Shown piece by piece: positions 44,466 through 55,517 of a stretch of DNA of 64,000 bases. The DNA comes from Coffea arabica. Its lineage: Eukaryota > Streptophyta > Magnoliopsida > Gentianales > Rubiaceae. How positions within the stretch are numbered: position 1 is the stretch's first letter; each line of letters begins with the position of its first letter. The notes under the pieces were generated by a model. The model was given only the letters and a program-made list of their open reading frames with translations, did no database searches and had not been told where the DNA came from. Location of the stretch: NCBI RefSeq assembly GCF_036785885.1, contig NC_092330.1, positions 3,320,525 to 3,384,524 of the forward strand. The letters run 5' to 3'. A program made the translations under genes and the position numbers.

Positions 44466-47206
44466 GGAGAAAACATGTCGTAAAACTATTCAAGTCACGT
44501 ACTTCTATATGGAACACTCACCAATTCAAAACAAGTAAATAAGTGCTCAAATAAGTGTTTAGGCATCAGTTTCGAGTTCCTCTTGTAGGCCCCCTTGAGC
44601 GCCTGAGTAAATAATAATTAACTTCACTCGCAATCATGCATTTACCAAGAAAGGATGCACACTCATTTAGACTAAATCACAGTCTTAAAAGGGAGCTTTA
44701 ATTCTCTCAACTCGAGATTCAAGAGTGAAGCTTTAAAGTCCGAAGAGAGACTAGCATCTTCCATAAAATCGAGTTCAAAACGTTCAATCGATATCGAAAA
44801 AAGAAGTCAAGTTCCTGAAATTGCATTTTCTAAGTAATCGGCAAATTTCAGCTTTGCATGACAATCTTTGGAAAATCAAATCTAGAGTTTGGCATGTCCA
44901 AAAATAGAAAAATTTATACCGTTGGAATTTTGGTTTGAAATGCTAAAAGTTCCTAGAAGATATTTTTCAAAGATTATAAACGGAAGATGCTCAAATTTCA
45001 GCTTAAAGTTGCTGACTTAGACACACAAGACAGTTTCAGTCTTGTTTTTTGGCAAACTTTGAAAATTTGGCAAAATTCACAAAAAGTGAACTAGCCTCTA
45101 AAATTCACAACACAATAAGAATTCAAATCAAGGTTTCAAACACAACAAACGAAACTAAAATCGGAGTTTTGAGCGGCAAGATATAGCAGCTCATAATTAG
45201 CTAAAATTGAGGACTGATTGAACATTTTCCAGATTTGAAGGATAAAGTTTGGCATATCATTTGTATATCAAAATTGTCTTAGAATGACACCAAATTTGGC
45301 ACAATTCAACTTCCATAGGAGGACTACTCTTCTACCAAATTTCATTTGAAAATTCATACGGAAAGATAGTTAACAAAGCTATCAAAGTTTAAGGAATTTC
45401 CAAGACAAATCTGTCTTCTTGCTTCCTTTTCCTTTTTCAAACATTTGGCCCAATGAAATCAACTCCAATTTCGTTCATTTTTGACACTAAGGTCCAGCAA
45501 ACATTTAATATACATTTGGTAGGTGTTTGACACCAAAATTTTCGAAACAACATGTCCCAAGTCAAACTAGACCAGTTGGCTATTAAAATTTAGGGTTTTC
45601 CAGCTTTGGTACAGTTCTGTAATTGGACCATATCTCACTCAATACAACTTGAAATTCAGAATGGTCAGTGGCGTTTGAAACTAGATTTGAAAGGCTAAAT
45701 TTCATCAGAAGAAATTGTTGTGAAAATCAGTTTATAGAAAGCTTGAATTCAAGCGACAATCCTCAGCTTATTACTGCTTCTCGAACAGAGCAGCAGAACA
45801 GAACAGGAAACTTTGGTGAACTATTACGGTTCACTCAGTTCGAATTATCAGGTATGTAATATACTGTTAGAAAACTACGGATGTCTAGTTTTGAATGCCA
45901 CTAATGGCACTCAATTCCAACATCCGGACACAGAGATATGTTCGTTCAAAGAATACTGCTAGAGGACCACTGTTACACGTTTTCCAGATTTTATTCTTGC
46001 CAAAATTCAATTTTTATCCAACCAATCCAAATGATTTTTAGTAGAAACTTTATACACACCACATGCAAAATATATACATCAGTTGCAAGGTCATTTGGGC
46101 ATCAAAATTTCGAAATTAAACCATTGCAAAAACAGGACAGATTTGGTCATACCTAACATCAACTTCCATCGGTTTCCTTTTCACTTTCCTACCCAAATAT
46201 CATCTTGTTTAACACACAATTAACACAAACAACACTCATTAACACCATATCAGCCCATATATCTAATGTGGGATTTCATTGAGCCCACTCCAACCATTTA
46301 AATCCAAACAACAACAACTCTAATGAAGCTACAATTTTCATAGCAACAATTAAACCCACTAAAGCCAAGCTTAAATGGTTGGATGATTACCTTCTACTCC
46401 TTGAGATAGACCAGAAATTTTTACCACTAAAAACCTCTAGAAAACAACCAAGATGAAGCTTCCTTCCAAGCTCAAGTGAATCTCCAAGTAATTTTGTGGT
46501 TGGATGCAAAGTTGGAAGTGTTTTGGTGCAAGAATGAACAAAAATGAAGTAGAGAGCATTCTTTCTTCTTCCCTTGAAGTTGCTGGCCGAAAATGAGGGA
46601 GTGAGGAGAGAGAGATGAGGGTTTGTTTGGGTTATGAAACTTGGAGAGAAAGAATGGAAGAGTGGCATAGGTGTTGGGCCAAAAAGTCAACTCTTAATAG
46701 TTGTCGTGCGCGCGGGTTTCGTATCCGATTTCTCTCAGATTTGTTTCACTAGTGTACTAAACCTCAATTATAATTCCATTAACATTATAATTATTCACTC
46801 CTAATAGTCTAGTATGAATTTCTTAAATTTCCACTTAATCGTACCGGCGCGACTTTCGAGAAACTAACGACGCGCACACTGTAAAAGCTTAAATTTTTAA
46901 CTCACTCACCTCAAATACCTCATTTAACTTTTCTTAGTCTATTATTAATCATTCTTAATTATCCAAGATTATTGCACTCTTGATTCAAATATAGCCTCGA
47001 CAAACGTATCTTCGCTATTTCTTATCGAACGAGTCTCCGAAAAATAAATTTCTCTAGCAAAACGTTTTAAAAACATAAAGGAGACATTGTTCCATATAAA
47101 GGGATTTAAAATGGTTGAAATAAATTATTCGGAAAAAACGAGTGAATAAATAATTAATGAAGCCATTAAAAGAAGATTAAGATAAGTAAAAATTCGGGTC
47201 CTCACA

Positions 47207-49047
47207 TCCTTCCCTCCTTAAAAAGAATTTCGTCCTCGAAATTCACACTTAGGATAATATCATATTCCTTAGGAGTTATATTTATCAAATCGATCAACAA
47301 CTTATACTTTCCAACCCATATCTCACAATTTCCATTCATCGAATTAACAATCAATTTTAATTTCCCTAATAGATGTTTTACTTCCAAATCGTAGAACAAG
47401 CGATTACACTTTACTTATACCATTCATGAAACTAAGATTTACACAAGAATAATTGGCTCCAGGGTCAATTAAAACTCCAGTTTAAAAGATTCAATCTTGT
47501 AGTTCAAAACTCGAATAGAGTGATATATTTTCAATAGAAGACTAAGCTTACCAAAATTTAAGGAGTTAATTTGTCCAAATCAAGTCAATCATAACATGCG
47601 AGATAAAATTGAGGGTTTTAATGTATTTTGGATATGTATGTGACAGAATACAATTCAAAATTTCAAATTTAGGGTTAAAGATGCAAACTTTTCTTCATGA
47701 TCCAAAACTAAATTTTCTTAGTAAGAAATTTCAAATAATGTGTTTTGCCACCATCATCAATATATATTGCAAATTTCTCAAATACGTTTAAGAAAATTAC
47801 TCATGCAACTTAATGTGTGGATGTCAAAACACATATATAATAAAATAACATATACATGAAGGATATTTCAAAATTCTCTCAAAGTTTTGAGTTAAGAGCT
47901 GCGTTTGAGTAAACGTATACTCTAGAAAACACTGTTAAGAAAGATGAGTAAACATGCAAGTTCATATATGCATAAACTTCGATCCAACACCTTTATCACC
48001 CTTCACCTCTAATTCGAGAGCTAACTTTAATGGTGCATAAAACTCTTATCATTTTTACTCTCCAATTTACAGCAAATATTCAGTCTTATTCTTAAGGAAA
48101 GATCCGAGCCTAAACTCTGCCTGATTTTCAATTCTCAGGCGAGTTCAAAATGTATATACATATATTTAGATATTTGTAGGAAAAGGAACAGCAGGCATAT
48201 AATTACATATAATAATGGTCAAGAAAAATTAAAAGTGCTTTTATTCAATTAAAACAAATAGGTAATGAGTTCAAGTCACTCCATGAATAACCAATGCAAT
48301 ACTTTGGAAATTCAAACGTTCATAAAAGGTTAAAACATGTCCACAGGACAAATCACAAGATACGTGTAGAACAATTATTAGAACCTCACAGGGGAGAACC
48401 TCACTAGATACTCAACTAAGTCAATCCTTTATAACACTAGTAAGTTTGATCTTTTCGTTCATTTTTAACCATATCAAACACTAGGATCCTATTGAGTTAC
48501 ATAGGATCATCTATCAATCTTTCTCTACCTCTCTCTCTTAATTATTGTGCCATCTTAGCCAAATGACTATTGGTTTCCTGTAACTATTCACGTGAAATAT
48601 CGATTCGTTCTTATTTCCCGCAAATGGAGATCTCAAGTCCTTAACATTGCCCTCAACTCTTGAGTACTTGGGTACAAGAATCCGAAATAAGATAATTCAC
48701 AACTCAAGCCGTACGCTCTCAAGTGTAAATCATCCAAGTTAAGATTCCTACCCCACATATATATCTAATTTTTTGCCAAATATCAAGATAAAGGATTTAT
48801 ACCTATCACATTCATGATTCACAACTTACACTGTAGAAGAGCACTTAAGCCTTTACTCATTCACATAATAGGGACCATAACACCCCTTGGCCCAAATTCA
48901 CCCCGCGTAGATACCACGCGAAACGACTCTGATTTTTACCTCTACAAGCGGTCACTTAACTTTCAAACCAATCCCACAGTTCGGCATTCTAAACTTTTAA
49001 TTTTAGGATACACAATAAAGATTTGAAACCTAAGTTTTGATACCAAC
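47207..49047 (-). pseudogene. Interior of the chromovirus-type element, mostly deleted
   Basis: This stretch should hold gag-pol but is only 1.84 kb. A minus-strand frame ending at 47202 has 65 codons finishing in NFEDEILFKEGRM; the FEDEILFKEG phrase just before the purine tract is a common end of chromovirus polyproteins or of the DNA around it. I could not recognise capsid, RT or integrase motifs. AT-rich, gene-like short frames (for example 47609-47791 on plus) lack support. The element is either an internal deletion or a non-autonomous derivative. Confidence 0.45.
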
Positions 49048-49510
49048 TGTGACACCCCCACTTTTTTTAAGGGCGAACCTCAGGGTATCGGCGGGACGCC
49101 TGCCCATCTCTCGTTGGGACTCACTACAATCCGTAATTCAAAAGTTAGAAATACTTCAATTATTTTCAATATCTAATTAAAGTATTCCAAAATATTTCAT
49201 ACTTACAATTAGTTAACTTTCAAATTTAAATACAATTCAAAAGAATAGGTACTACAGCCATCCGCTATAATACAATTTAAGGTCTTCAAAAGAAAACAAC
49301 TTAATAATATTCGCGAGCACTCTCGATCTTGAACCCTGTTAAGGAAAACAAAAACGTGAAATGAGCTAAACAGCCCAGTGAGGTTCCAAGACACTCTAGC
49401 AATTCTAATAAATTAAGTAATTTGAGCATAACACATGTATAGTTCAAGATTGCACATTGGCACATTAACATGAAACAGTTATCATTATACAGTTATCATA
49501 TACATGCACA

Positions 49511-50154
49511 TTGGATCCAAATAAATAATTGATTTAGTAATCTATTGTCAATTGGGGCATTAAATCCGTAATTGTTTAATTGTTCTGAAATAGTGACAAC
49601 TGGCATAATTGGATTTGTGTCAAGGAAATACGCGAGCTAATCTGATATAACCCTGGTAGTGCGTTATTTGGTTAGAATAGGGCTCCTCTAATACATAAGG
49701 CAGTTGGGGAATTAAATCTTACAGGTGTATTTAGGATTATTTCTTAATTAGAGTAGTGATTAACGGGTATACCTTAATCACCGATACAATAAGAATGGGT
49801 TGACTGTCATCGCTTGTTTGGCAGTTATAACCTATTTATTAGTAAATAGTTGGAATTACCTTTGCATCGATGATCAATTAGGTGAACCATTGCTGAAGTT
49901 ATTTCTTGGCTAGATCTTTAGTTATTATTAATCTGATTTTAGTAGATTGTCATTTAATTTTTAGTTAGCTATTTGATTTTAGTGAACTACTTTAATTGTC
50001 AGCTTTTATACAAAAATACTCCACTGTTACTGTGAATTGCAAAAGAAACAAATATCTCCAGTCCCTGTGGATTCGACCCTACTTATCACTGTCTACTGAA
50101 ATTAACTTTAGTTTGAGCATATTTCTATTATTGTACAGGCTTGACAACCTATCA
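49511..50154 (+). mobile_element. Remaining 3' LTR end of the Athila-type element
   Basis: From TTGGATCC onward the sequence matches 27998-28319 joined to 34438-34763 of the 5' LTR and ends AACCTATCA before the GGAAT duplication. The first half of the LTR and the polypurine tract are missing, replaced by the chromovirus-type LTR end. Confidence 0.88.
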
Positions 50155-50292
50155 GGAATACTACACTAATTCTATCATTATCGTACAACTAGTTTTATAT
50201 AAGAATACAAAAACTAATTCTATCTTAATTGTATAGTTGTTAAAAGAGATAACAAGATAAGGAATAAGGATGAGGTACACTAATAGCCCCCC

Positions 50293-53200
50293 TCAACCTG
50301 GAGTGTAGAGGAACGAAACACCAAGCTTGCGCAACAATTGTTGAAAGGAATTAAAACCAAGCACCTTGGTGCACAAGTCAGCAGGTTGATCCTTATAATG
50401 ATTGAAATGGGTACAAAGGTCATTGGACTGAATCCGTTCATGAACAAAGTGACAATCCATCTCAGTATGTTTGGTATGCTCGTGGAAAACATGATTGGCT
50501 GAAAAATGAAGTGCAGCTTGGTTGTCACAAAATAGATGCATTGGTTGCGAATAAGGAATAGTAAGATCAAATAATAAAGCTTGTAACCATAACAATTCAC
50601 TAGTGGTACCAGCCATGGCACAATGTTCGACTTCGGTAGACGAGTGACTCACAGTTGGTTGTTTAATAGTACTCCAGGAGATAGGTGCATTCCCGAGAGA
50701 AATATAATAACCTGTGATGGATCGTCGTGTCGTAGGACAAGCATCTCAATCAACATCACAATAACCTTTGAGTTGCAAATTGTTCTGAGAAGGAAAACAT
50801 AATCCCTGGCCTGGAGATTTCTTAATGTATCGAACAACCTTCATTGCTGCATCATGATGATCTAATGTAGGGGAATGCATGTATTGACTCAAAATATTAA
50901 CAGCATACAAAATATTTGGTCGTGTGATAGTAAGGTACAAAAGTCGACCCACAAGACGACGATAAGACGAGGGATCAGCCAAGGGTGTACTAATTGAACG
51001 CCCCAATTGATGTTGTTGAGACATTGGAATCAAATTAGGTTTTGCACCACTGAGACCAGTATCTATTAAAATATCTAGAGCATATTTCCATTGACTCAAA
51101 AAATTTCCTTCAGGATTCCTAGCAACTTCAAGGCCGAGAAAAAATTTGAGGGGATCAAGATCTTTCAGATGGAACTGTCCATGTAAGAATTGTTTAAATT
51201 GTTGGCATTGAAAGGAATTATTTCTTGCAATTACCATATCATCGACATACACCAAAACTGCAAGAAAACTGATTTTAGTCTTCAGGGTAAATAAAGTAGT
51301 ATCTGCTTGAGACTGAATAAAACCATATTGTTTAAGAGCAAGAGTTAATTTAGAAAACCACTCCCTGGATGCCTGTTTAAGACCATAAAGAGATTTACGA
51401 AATCAACAAACCTTCTTGTCACCAGATGGTAAATATCCAGGGAGAGGAACCAAGTATATTTCCTCATGTAAATCACCATGGAGAAAGGCATTATTCACAT
51501 TAAGTTGATGTAATTCCTAATTTTTAGCTACAGCAATAGCCACTAAACATCGCACCGTAGTTAGCTTTGCTACGGGAGAGAATGTTTCAGTGTAATCCAG
51601 TCCCTCCTCTTGAATATATCCTCCTCTTGAATATACCCTTTGGCCACTAATCAAGCTTTATAACGCTCTATAGTACCATCTGATTTATATTTAATTTTAT
51701 ACACTCATTTACAACCAATTACTTCCTTTCCTGTCGGCAAGAGTGCAAGATCCCATGTATGATTTGCAGCTAAGGCATCAAGTTCAATTTGTATGGTAGA
51801 CCTCCACTTTTCATCTTGATTAGCCTCAGAGTAAGTAGAAGGCTCAGTCTCGATTAATAAAGCTGCAAGAAAAAGATTGATGGGGAGGAGAAAAATGATG
51901 ATTAGAGAGTTAAGAATTAAGAGGATAGGGAGTACCTGATGCTCTTGAAGTGGAAACTGAATTGGAGTGGCACGAACTATTAGGGTAATCACAGATATAG
52001 TCTTTTAGGTAAGCAAGTGGTCTTCGGATCCGTTGTTTTTGGCGTGGTGGAGAAGTCTGAATCTCTTCAACATGATTATCCATAGCAGAGAAAAGAAAAT
52101 ATTTTTTGTCATATTTTTTGACATAATAGTTCAACATAATATTTATTTTTTGTCATATTTTCCTTTCAAAAAATATGCAGTTCATGACTAGAATTATCAA
52201 GAGAATCAACACATTGATCATTATTGTCAAGAACAAGTGAGGGAGTGTTAGGTGTTAAGGCGGAAGACAACGTCGAAGATAATGTACTAGAAGAGATTTT
52301 GAAAGGAAAATTGTTTCATAAAAGCGTACATCACTGGAAAAGAAAATATTTTTTGTCTCTAAATCATAAACTTTGAAACCCTTTTTATTTTGAGGGTAGC
52401 CTACAAACACATAAGGCCTTGACCTAGGTTGAAACTTGTCCAAAAGTTATCAAGGATTAACAGCATAACACAAACAACCAAATACTCTAAAATGATTATA
52501 CGTTGGTGGCTTGTGAAAAAGCGCTTCAAAAGGAGTTTTACTTCCAAATGCTGATGTGGGGAGCCAATTGAGAATATATGTAGTAGTTAAAACACATTCC
52601 CCCAAGAATTTAATGGGAAGTTACTCTGAAATCTAAGAGCATGAGCCACATTAAGGATGTCTCTATGTTTTCTTTCAACGACCCCATTTTGTTGAGGTGT
52701 ACCAACACAAGAAGTTTGATTAACAATCCCTTTATTTCTAAAGAATAATTTCATGTCACCTTCAGTAAGTTCTAGTGCATTATCGCTTCTGATTTGTTTA
52801 ATTTGAAATCCAAATTGAGTTTCAATCAAAGAATAAAAGCATGACAAGTTTCATTCTTGTGTTTTAATAAAAATGTCCAAACTGTTCTAGTACAGTCATC
52901 CACAAGAGTTAAGAAAAAGTGAGCCCCCCATGTATCAATATGAACCAAATGAAAAGGAGTCATAGATTTATTAATCCTTGGAGAAAAAACTTGTCTAGAA
53001 ACCTTCGCCAAAGGGCACGCAATACATTCTTGGCAAATTTTATCAAAACAAATATGAGAAAAGTTGGGTATTGATACCAACCGGTCGTGTGAAGGATGTC
53101 CTAGCCTTTGATGCTAGAGAACAACGGATCCTGAAACCGTATTAGCTTTGCCGTGATGAGACTTAGCATAGTCTGTAGTGAAGTAGTAAAGACCATTCTA

Positions 53201-54643
53201 TTCCTTACCTACCCCAATCAGTTTCCTCGAGTGTAGGTCCTGAACAACACAAAAATCAGGAAAAAATTGGGCAACACAATTGTGTTCTTTGGTGAGACGA
53301 CTGACAGAAATAAAATTACAATGAAAACTTGGAGCATGTAAAATATTATGCAAAGTAATCAGGGAGTTCAAATGGTGATTACCATATTCGTAAAGTTGTT
53401 TCACAGTGGCATCAGGTAGAATATATTAGTGGATTTTTTTTTAACTAGGTCAAACAAGAAAGTTTTATCACCTATAAAGCAATGAGTAGCACCTGTGTCT
53501 AGTAACCAAGTGTAGCAAGAGGACGAGGAATTTGGAGTTTAGGGATGGGTTATGTTACCAGCAAAATTAATTGAGCCAAAGCCAGAGTTTTTGTCACCAT
53601 TCAACAATGACAAAAGTTGCTCATACTGTGCAGCTATCAAATCACTAACTGAAGTAGTGGAAATTGAAGAATTTGTTGTATTATCCGAGCACACATTTGC
53701 AGTGGTGGGATTTTTCCTTGAAGACTGCCAATTATTCGAATACCCTATAAGCTCCCAACACCTATCTATTGTATGACCAGCTTATTACAATGATAACATC
53801 ATAATTTGGGCTATTTCGAAGATTGATTTCCACTCTGATGTGGTTGGCCTTGCGTCGTCGAACTTGAAGCATCTCAGAACTGTATTGAGATGGTTGCTGT
53901 CTAACAAAACTAGATCATGGTTGCTGCTGCTGTTATTGAACATAGAAAGCTCCTGCCCCATCAGAATCTTGTGGACCAAGAAGACTCAGTTGTTTCTCTT
54001 CCATCTTAACCATGTTGAATATACGATTAAGTGAAGGAAGAGGCTCAATTGCCAATATTTGAGATCCAATCCCATCAAAAATTGGTGTGAGCGCTCTTTA
54101 TCCCTTTCAGTAGGCCATTCTTTCAATCCCCCATATGAGCAATTTGGAAGTTTTGAATAGGCAATCAACTCATCCCATAAGGCTTTAAGTTTGGAGTAAA
54201 AAGCGGCCACCAAAGCTGTTCCTTGAGTAGACAAAGCAATGTCCTTTCTTATGTCATAGATTCTGGGTTCATTGCTTTGACCAAAACGTTCTTCCAAATC
54301 CACCCAAAGTTCCCTAGCCAAGTCATGATAAGTGATCGAATAATGCAGATTTGGACTAAGTGAATTGATAAGCCAGGAAGAACTAGCCCATCACATTTAC
54401 TCCAAAACAATGCTTCATGGCTTCCAACTTTCGGTTGCGGCAATTCTCTATTCACAAATGGGATTTTATTTTTGCTTCTCAAAGAATTCAAAATATTTTG
54501 TTTCCACCATTGATAATTGTCACTGTCAAACAACGTTGGGACTAACGAAGCATTGGTGTAATCGGCAGAAGTCAAAAAATATGGAGAACTTGGATCACAA
54601 AAAAAATCACCAGTCGAGGAGTATCTTGGATTCTGTGATTTGA
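50293..54643 (-). pseudogene. Copia gag-pol polyprotein of the element in EXO70-B, degenerate
   Basis: In minus-strand order: gag of the Retrotran_gag_3 family (54643-53990; SSPYFLTSADYTNASLVPTL, NYQWWKQNILNSLRSKNKIP, ELWVDLEERFGQSN); a damaged zinc knuckle (CYHCNK, near 53790); protease/GAG-pre-integrase pieces (53404-53080); integrase ([53 protein letters not shown]; 53080-52590); RT (KWRSTIQIELDALAANHTW, MVYVDDMVIARNN; 51850-51230); RNase H (STEVEHCAMAGTTSELLWLQ, CDNQAALHFSANHVFHE; 50652-50330). Frameshifts and stops separate the pieces. The purine tract and left LTR follow directly. The lineage differs from the element at 17676, which has a UBN2-type gag. Confidence 0.92.
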
Positions 54644-54725
54644 TTTGCTCCGCCATTATTCCACGAACATAACAAGAAGAAACAAAAAAAATCAAAATAT
54701 GAAGAGAAGAGCAAGAAGGATCATT

Positions 54726-54737
54726 GCTCTGATACCA
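54726..54737 (-). promoter_or_regulatory. Primer-binding site of the EXO70-B Copia element
   Basis: On the minus strand the LTR is followed directly by TGGTATCAGAGC, an exact initiator tRNA-Met complement. This is the best preserved primer site in the window. Confidence 0.9.
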
Positions 54738-54969
54738 TGACAAAAGGTGGCAATCTTATTCATAGAAAAAACTAGTAAGTGCCATGTACAACTGAAAGTT
54801 TATAGAAAAATAAATAGCATACTTCTAGCCTAACGTACGTGCTGGAATACTACACTAATTCTATCATTATCATACAACTGGTTTTATATAGGAATACAAA
54901 AACTAATTCTATCTTAATCATATAGCTGTTACAAGAGATAACAAGGAATAAGGACGAGGTACGCTAACA

Positions 54970-55378
54970 GGTTTTTATGTTCTCGCATGAGTTGAGTGAG
55001 AAAACCCAACGGTGGATACAAGAAGCCGAGATTTTCGTAGGCACCATTTTTGGAATAGAGAAGTGTTTCTATGAGAAAATTTTTAGAGATCTGGGATTAT
55101 CTGAGGATTCTGCTACTAACAGTTTTGTGCTCATAATAGAAGGGGTTGCTGCCGAGTTGCTCGACTTTCCAGACTCTCTATTAGCCAGTCACCGATTGCC
55201 CCAGTGACCAGATATTTTGTTGCCCTTATATCATGAACTAACCAATCTAATTCCACATCTGATAGCATATTTTGACCAAGATGCATGCCCAGCAAAAGCC
55301 ATATGCAATTTTGCCGCTAAGATTACGCTCGACTGAAACAGCAAATGACAAAAAACCTTTCTGCTACAGAGAAACAAG
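54970..55378 (+). pseudogene. EXO70-B, middle part (truncated at the NLR junction)
   Basis: The homology with EXO70-A resumes at GTTTTTATG and runs through HELSEKTQRWIQEAEI, GIEKCFYEKIF and FPDSLLASHRLPQ. The frame stays open across the spot where EXO70-A lacks a base, then meets TGA at 55205-55207 (CAGTGACCAG against CAGAGATCAG in A). After about 55378 (GAGAAACAAG) similarity stops, and the next bases belong to the NLR on the opposite strand. The C-terminal 60 per cent of the EXO70 domain is missing. Confidence 0.92.
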
Positions 55379-55517
55379 TCGTGAACACGACAATATTTGA
55401 CTCTACCATCTGACCTCCTTTTGGCAAATGTTATTGAGCTTCTTCCAATCAGATTTGTCAAGTAATCCTCCATAAGATCCTTCAAGGTCTTTGAACCTTT
55501 CTCCTGGATAAACCCTT
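55379..55517 (-). pseudogene. NLR fragment: ARC2 end with MHD-type motif
   Basis: On the minus strand this stretch reads FIQEKGSKTLKDLMEDYL, then TNLIGRSSITFAKRRSDG and KYCRVHDL. It is the end of an NB-ARC domain: the winged-helix segment, then the VHD form of the MHD motif that contacts ADP. It joins in frame to WLWMVEG at 57380-57400 once the TRIM-like element is removed. The sequence breaks off at VHD, where EXO70-B begins, so the whole LRR region is lost. A 1:1 fit at the junction indicates a deletion or recombination breakpoint and not a transposon. Confidence 0.88.

Larger units (their letters stand above)
43393..49494 (-). mobile_element. Chromovirus-type Gypsy element, right end deleted
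   Basis: The left (3') LTR runs 43393-47206 (3.8 kb, TGTGACGCCCCC... to ...GGTCCTCACA). On the minus strand it is preceded by the purine tract AAGGAGGGAAGGA (47207-47219), the typical end of Tekay/Del-type chromoviruses. The right (5') LTR starts at 49048 (TGTGACACCCCC). Next to it the minus strand reads TGGTATCAAAAC (49034-49045), a tRNA-Met primer site. Only about 447 bp of the right LTR remain before the sequence switches to the Athila 3' LTR near 49494-49511. The interior is only 1.84 kb and lacks pol. The 3.8-kb LTR may contain further insertions that I could not delimit. Confidence 0.75.
24973..50154 (+). mobile_element. Athila-type Ty3/Gypsy retrotransposon (25.2 kb with internal insertions)
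   Basis: The ends are TGATAGGTT and AACCTATCA, flanked by a perfect GGAAT duplication (24968-24972 and 50155-50159) inside the left LTR of the host Copia. The 5' LTR is 24973-25676 + 27982-28319 + 34438-34763, about 1.37 kb once two insertions are removed. It is followed by a degenerate Athila/Tat primer site and a gag-pol region (34854-40219). Only the last 0.65 kb of the 3' LTR survives (49511-50154); its first half was lost in a deletion. The LTR family recurs reversed at the right window edge, confirming how the interrupted LTR joins. Confidence 0.9.
24862..54969 (-). mobile_element. Copia element (Retrotran_gag_3 type) hosting a 25-kb insertion
   Basis: The element proper is 24862-24972 plus 50160-54969 (about 4.9 kb). 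Its right LTR (54738-54969, 232 bp) starts TGACAAAAGG and ends GCTAACA in plus orientation. The left LTR is the same sequence split by the Gypsy element, with halves at 24862-24972 and 50160-50285. Next to the right LTR the minus strand reads TGGTATCAGAGC (54726-54737), a perfect initiator tRNA-Met primer site. The purine tract by the left LTR is GGTTGAGGGGGGC (50286-50298). EXO70-B flanks both sides. A clean 5-bp target duplication is not visible (TGAGT left, GGTTT right), so the flanks have changed since insertion. Confidence 0.92.
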
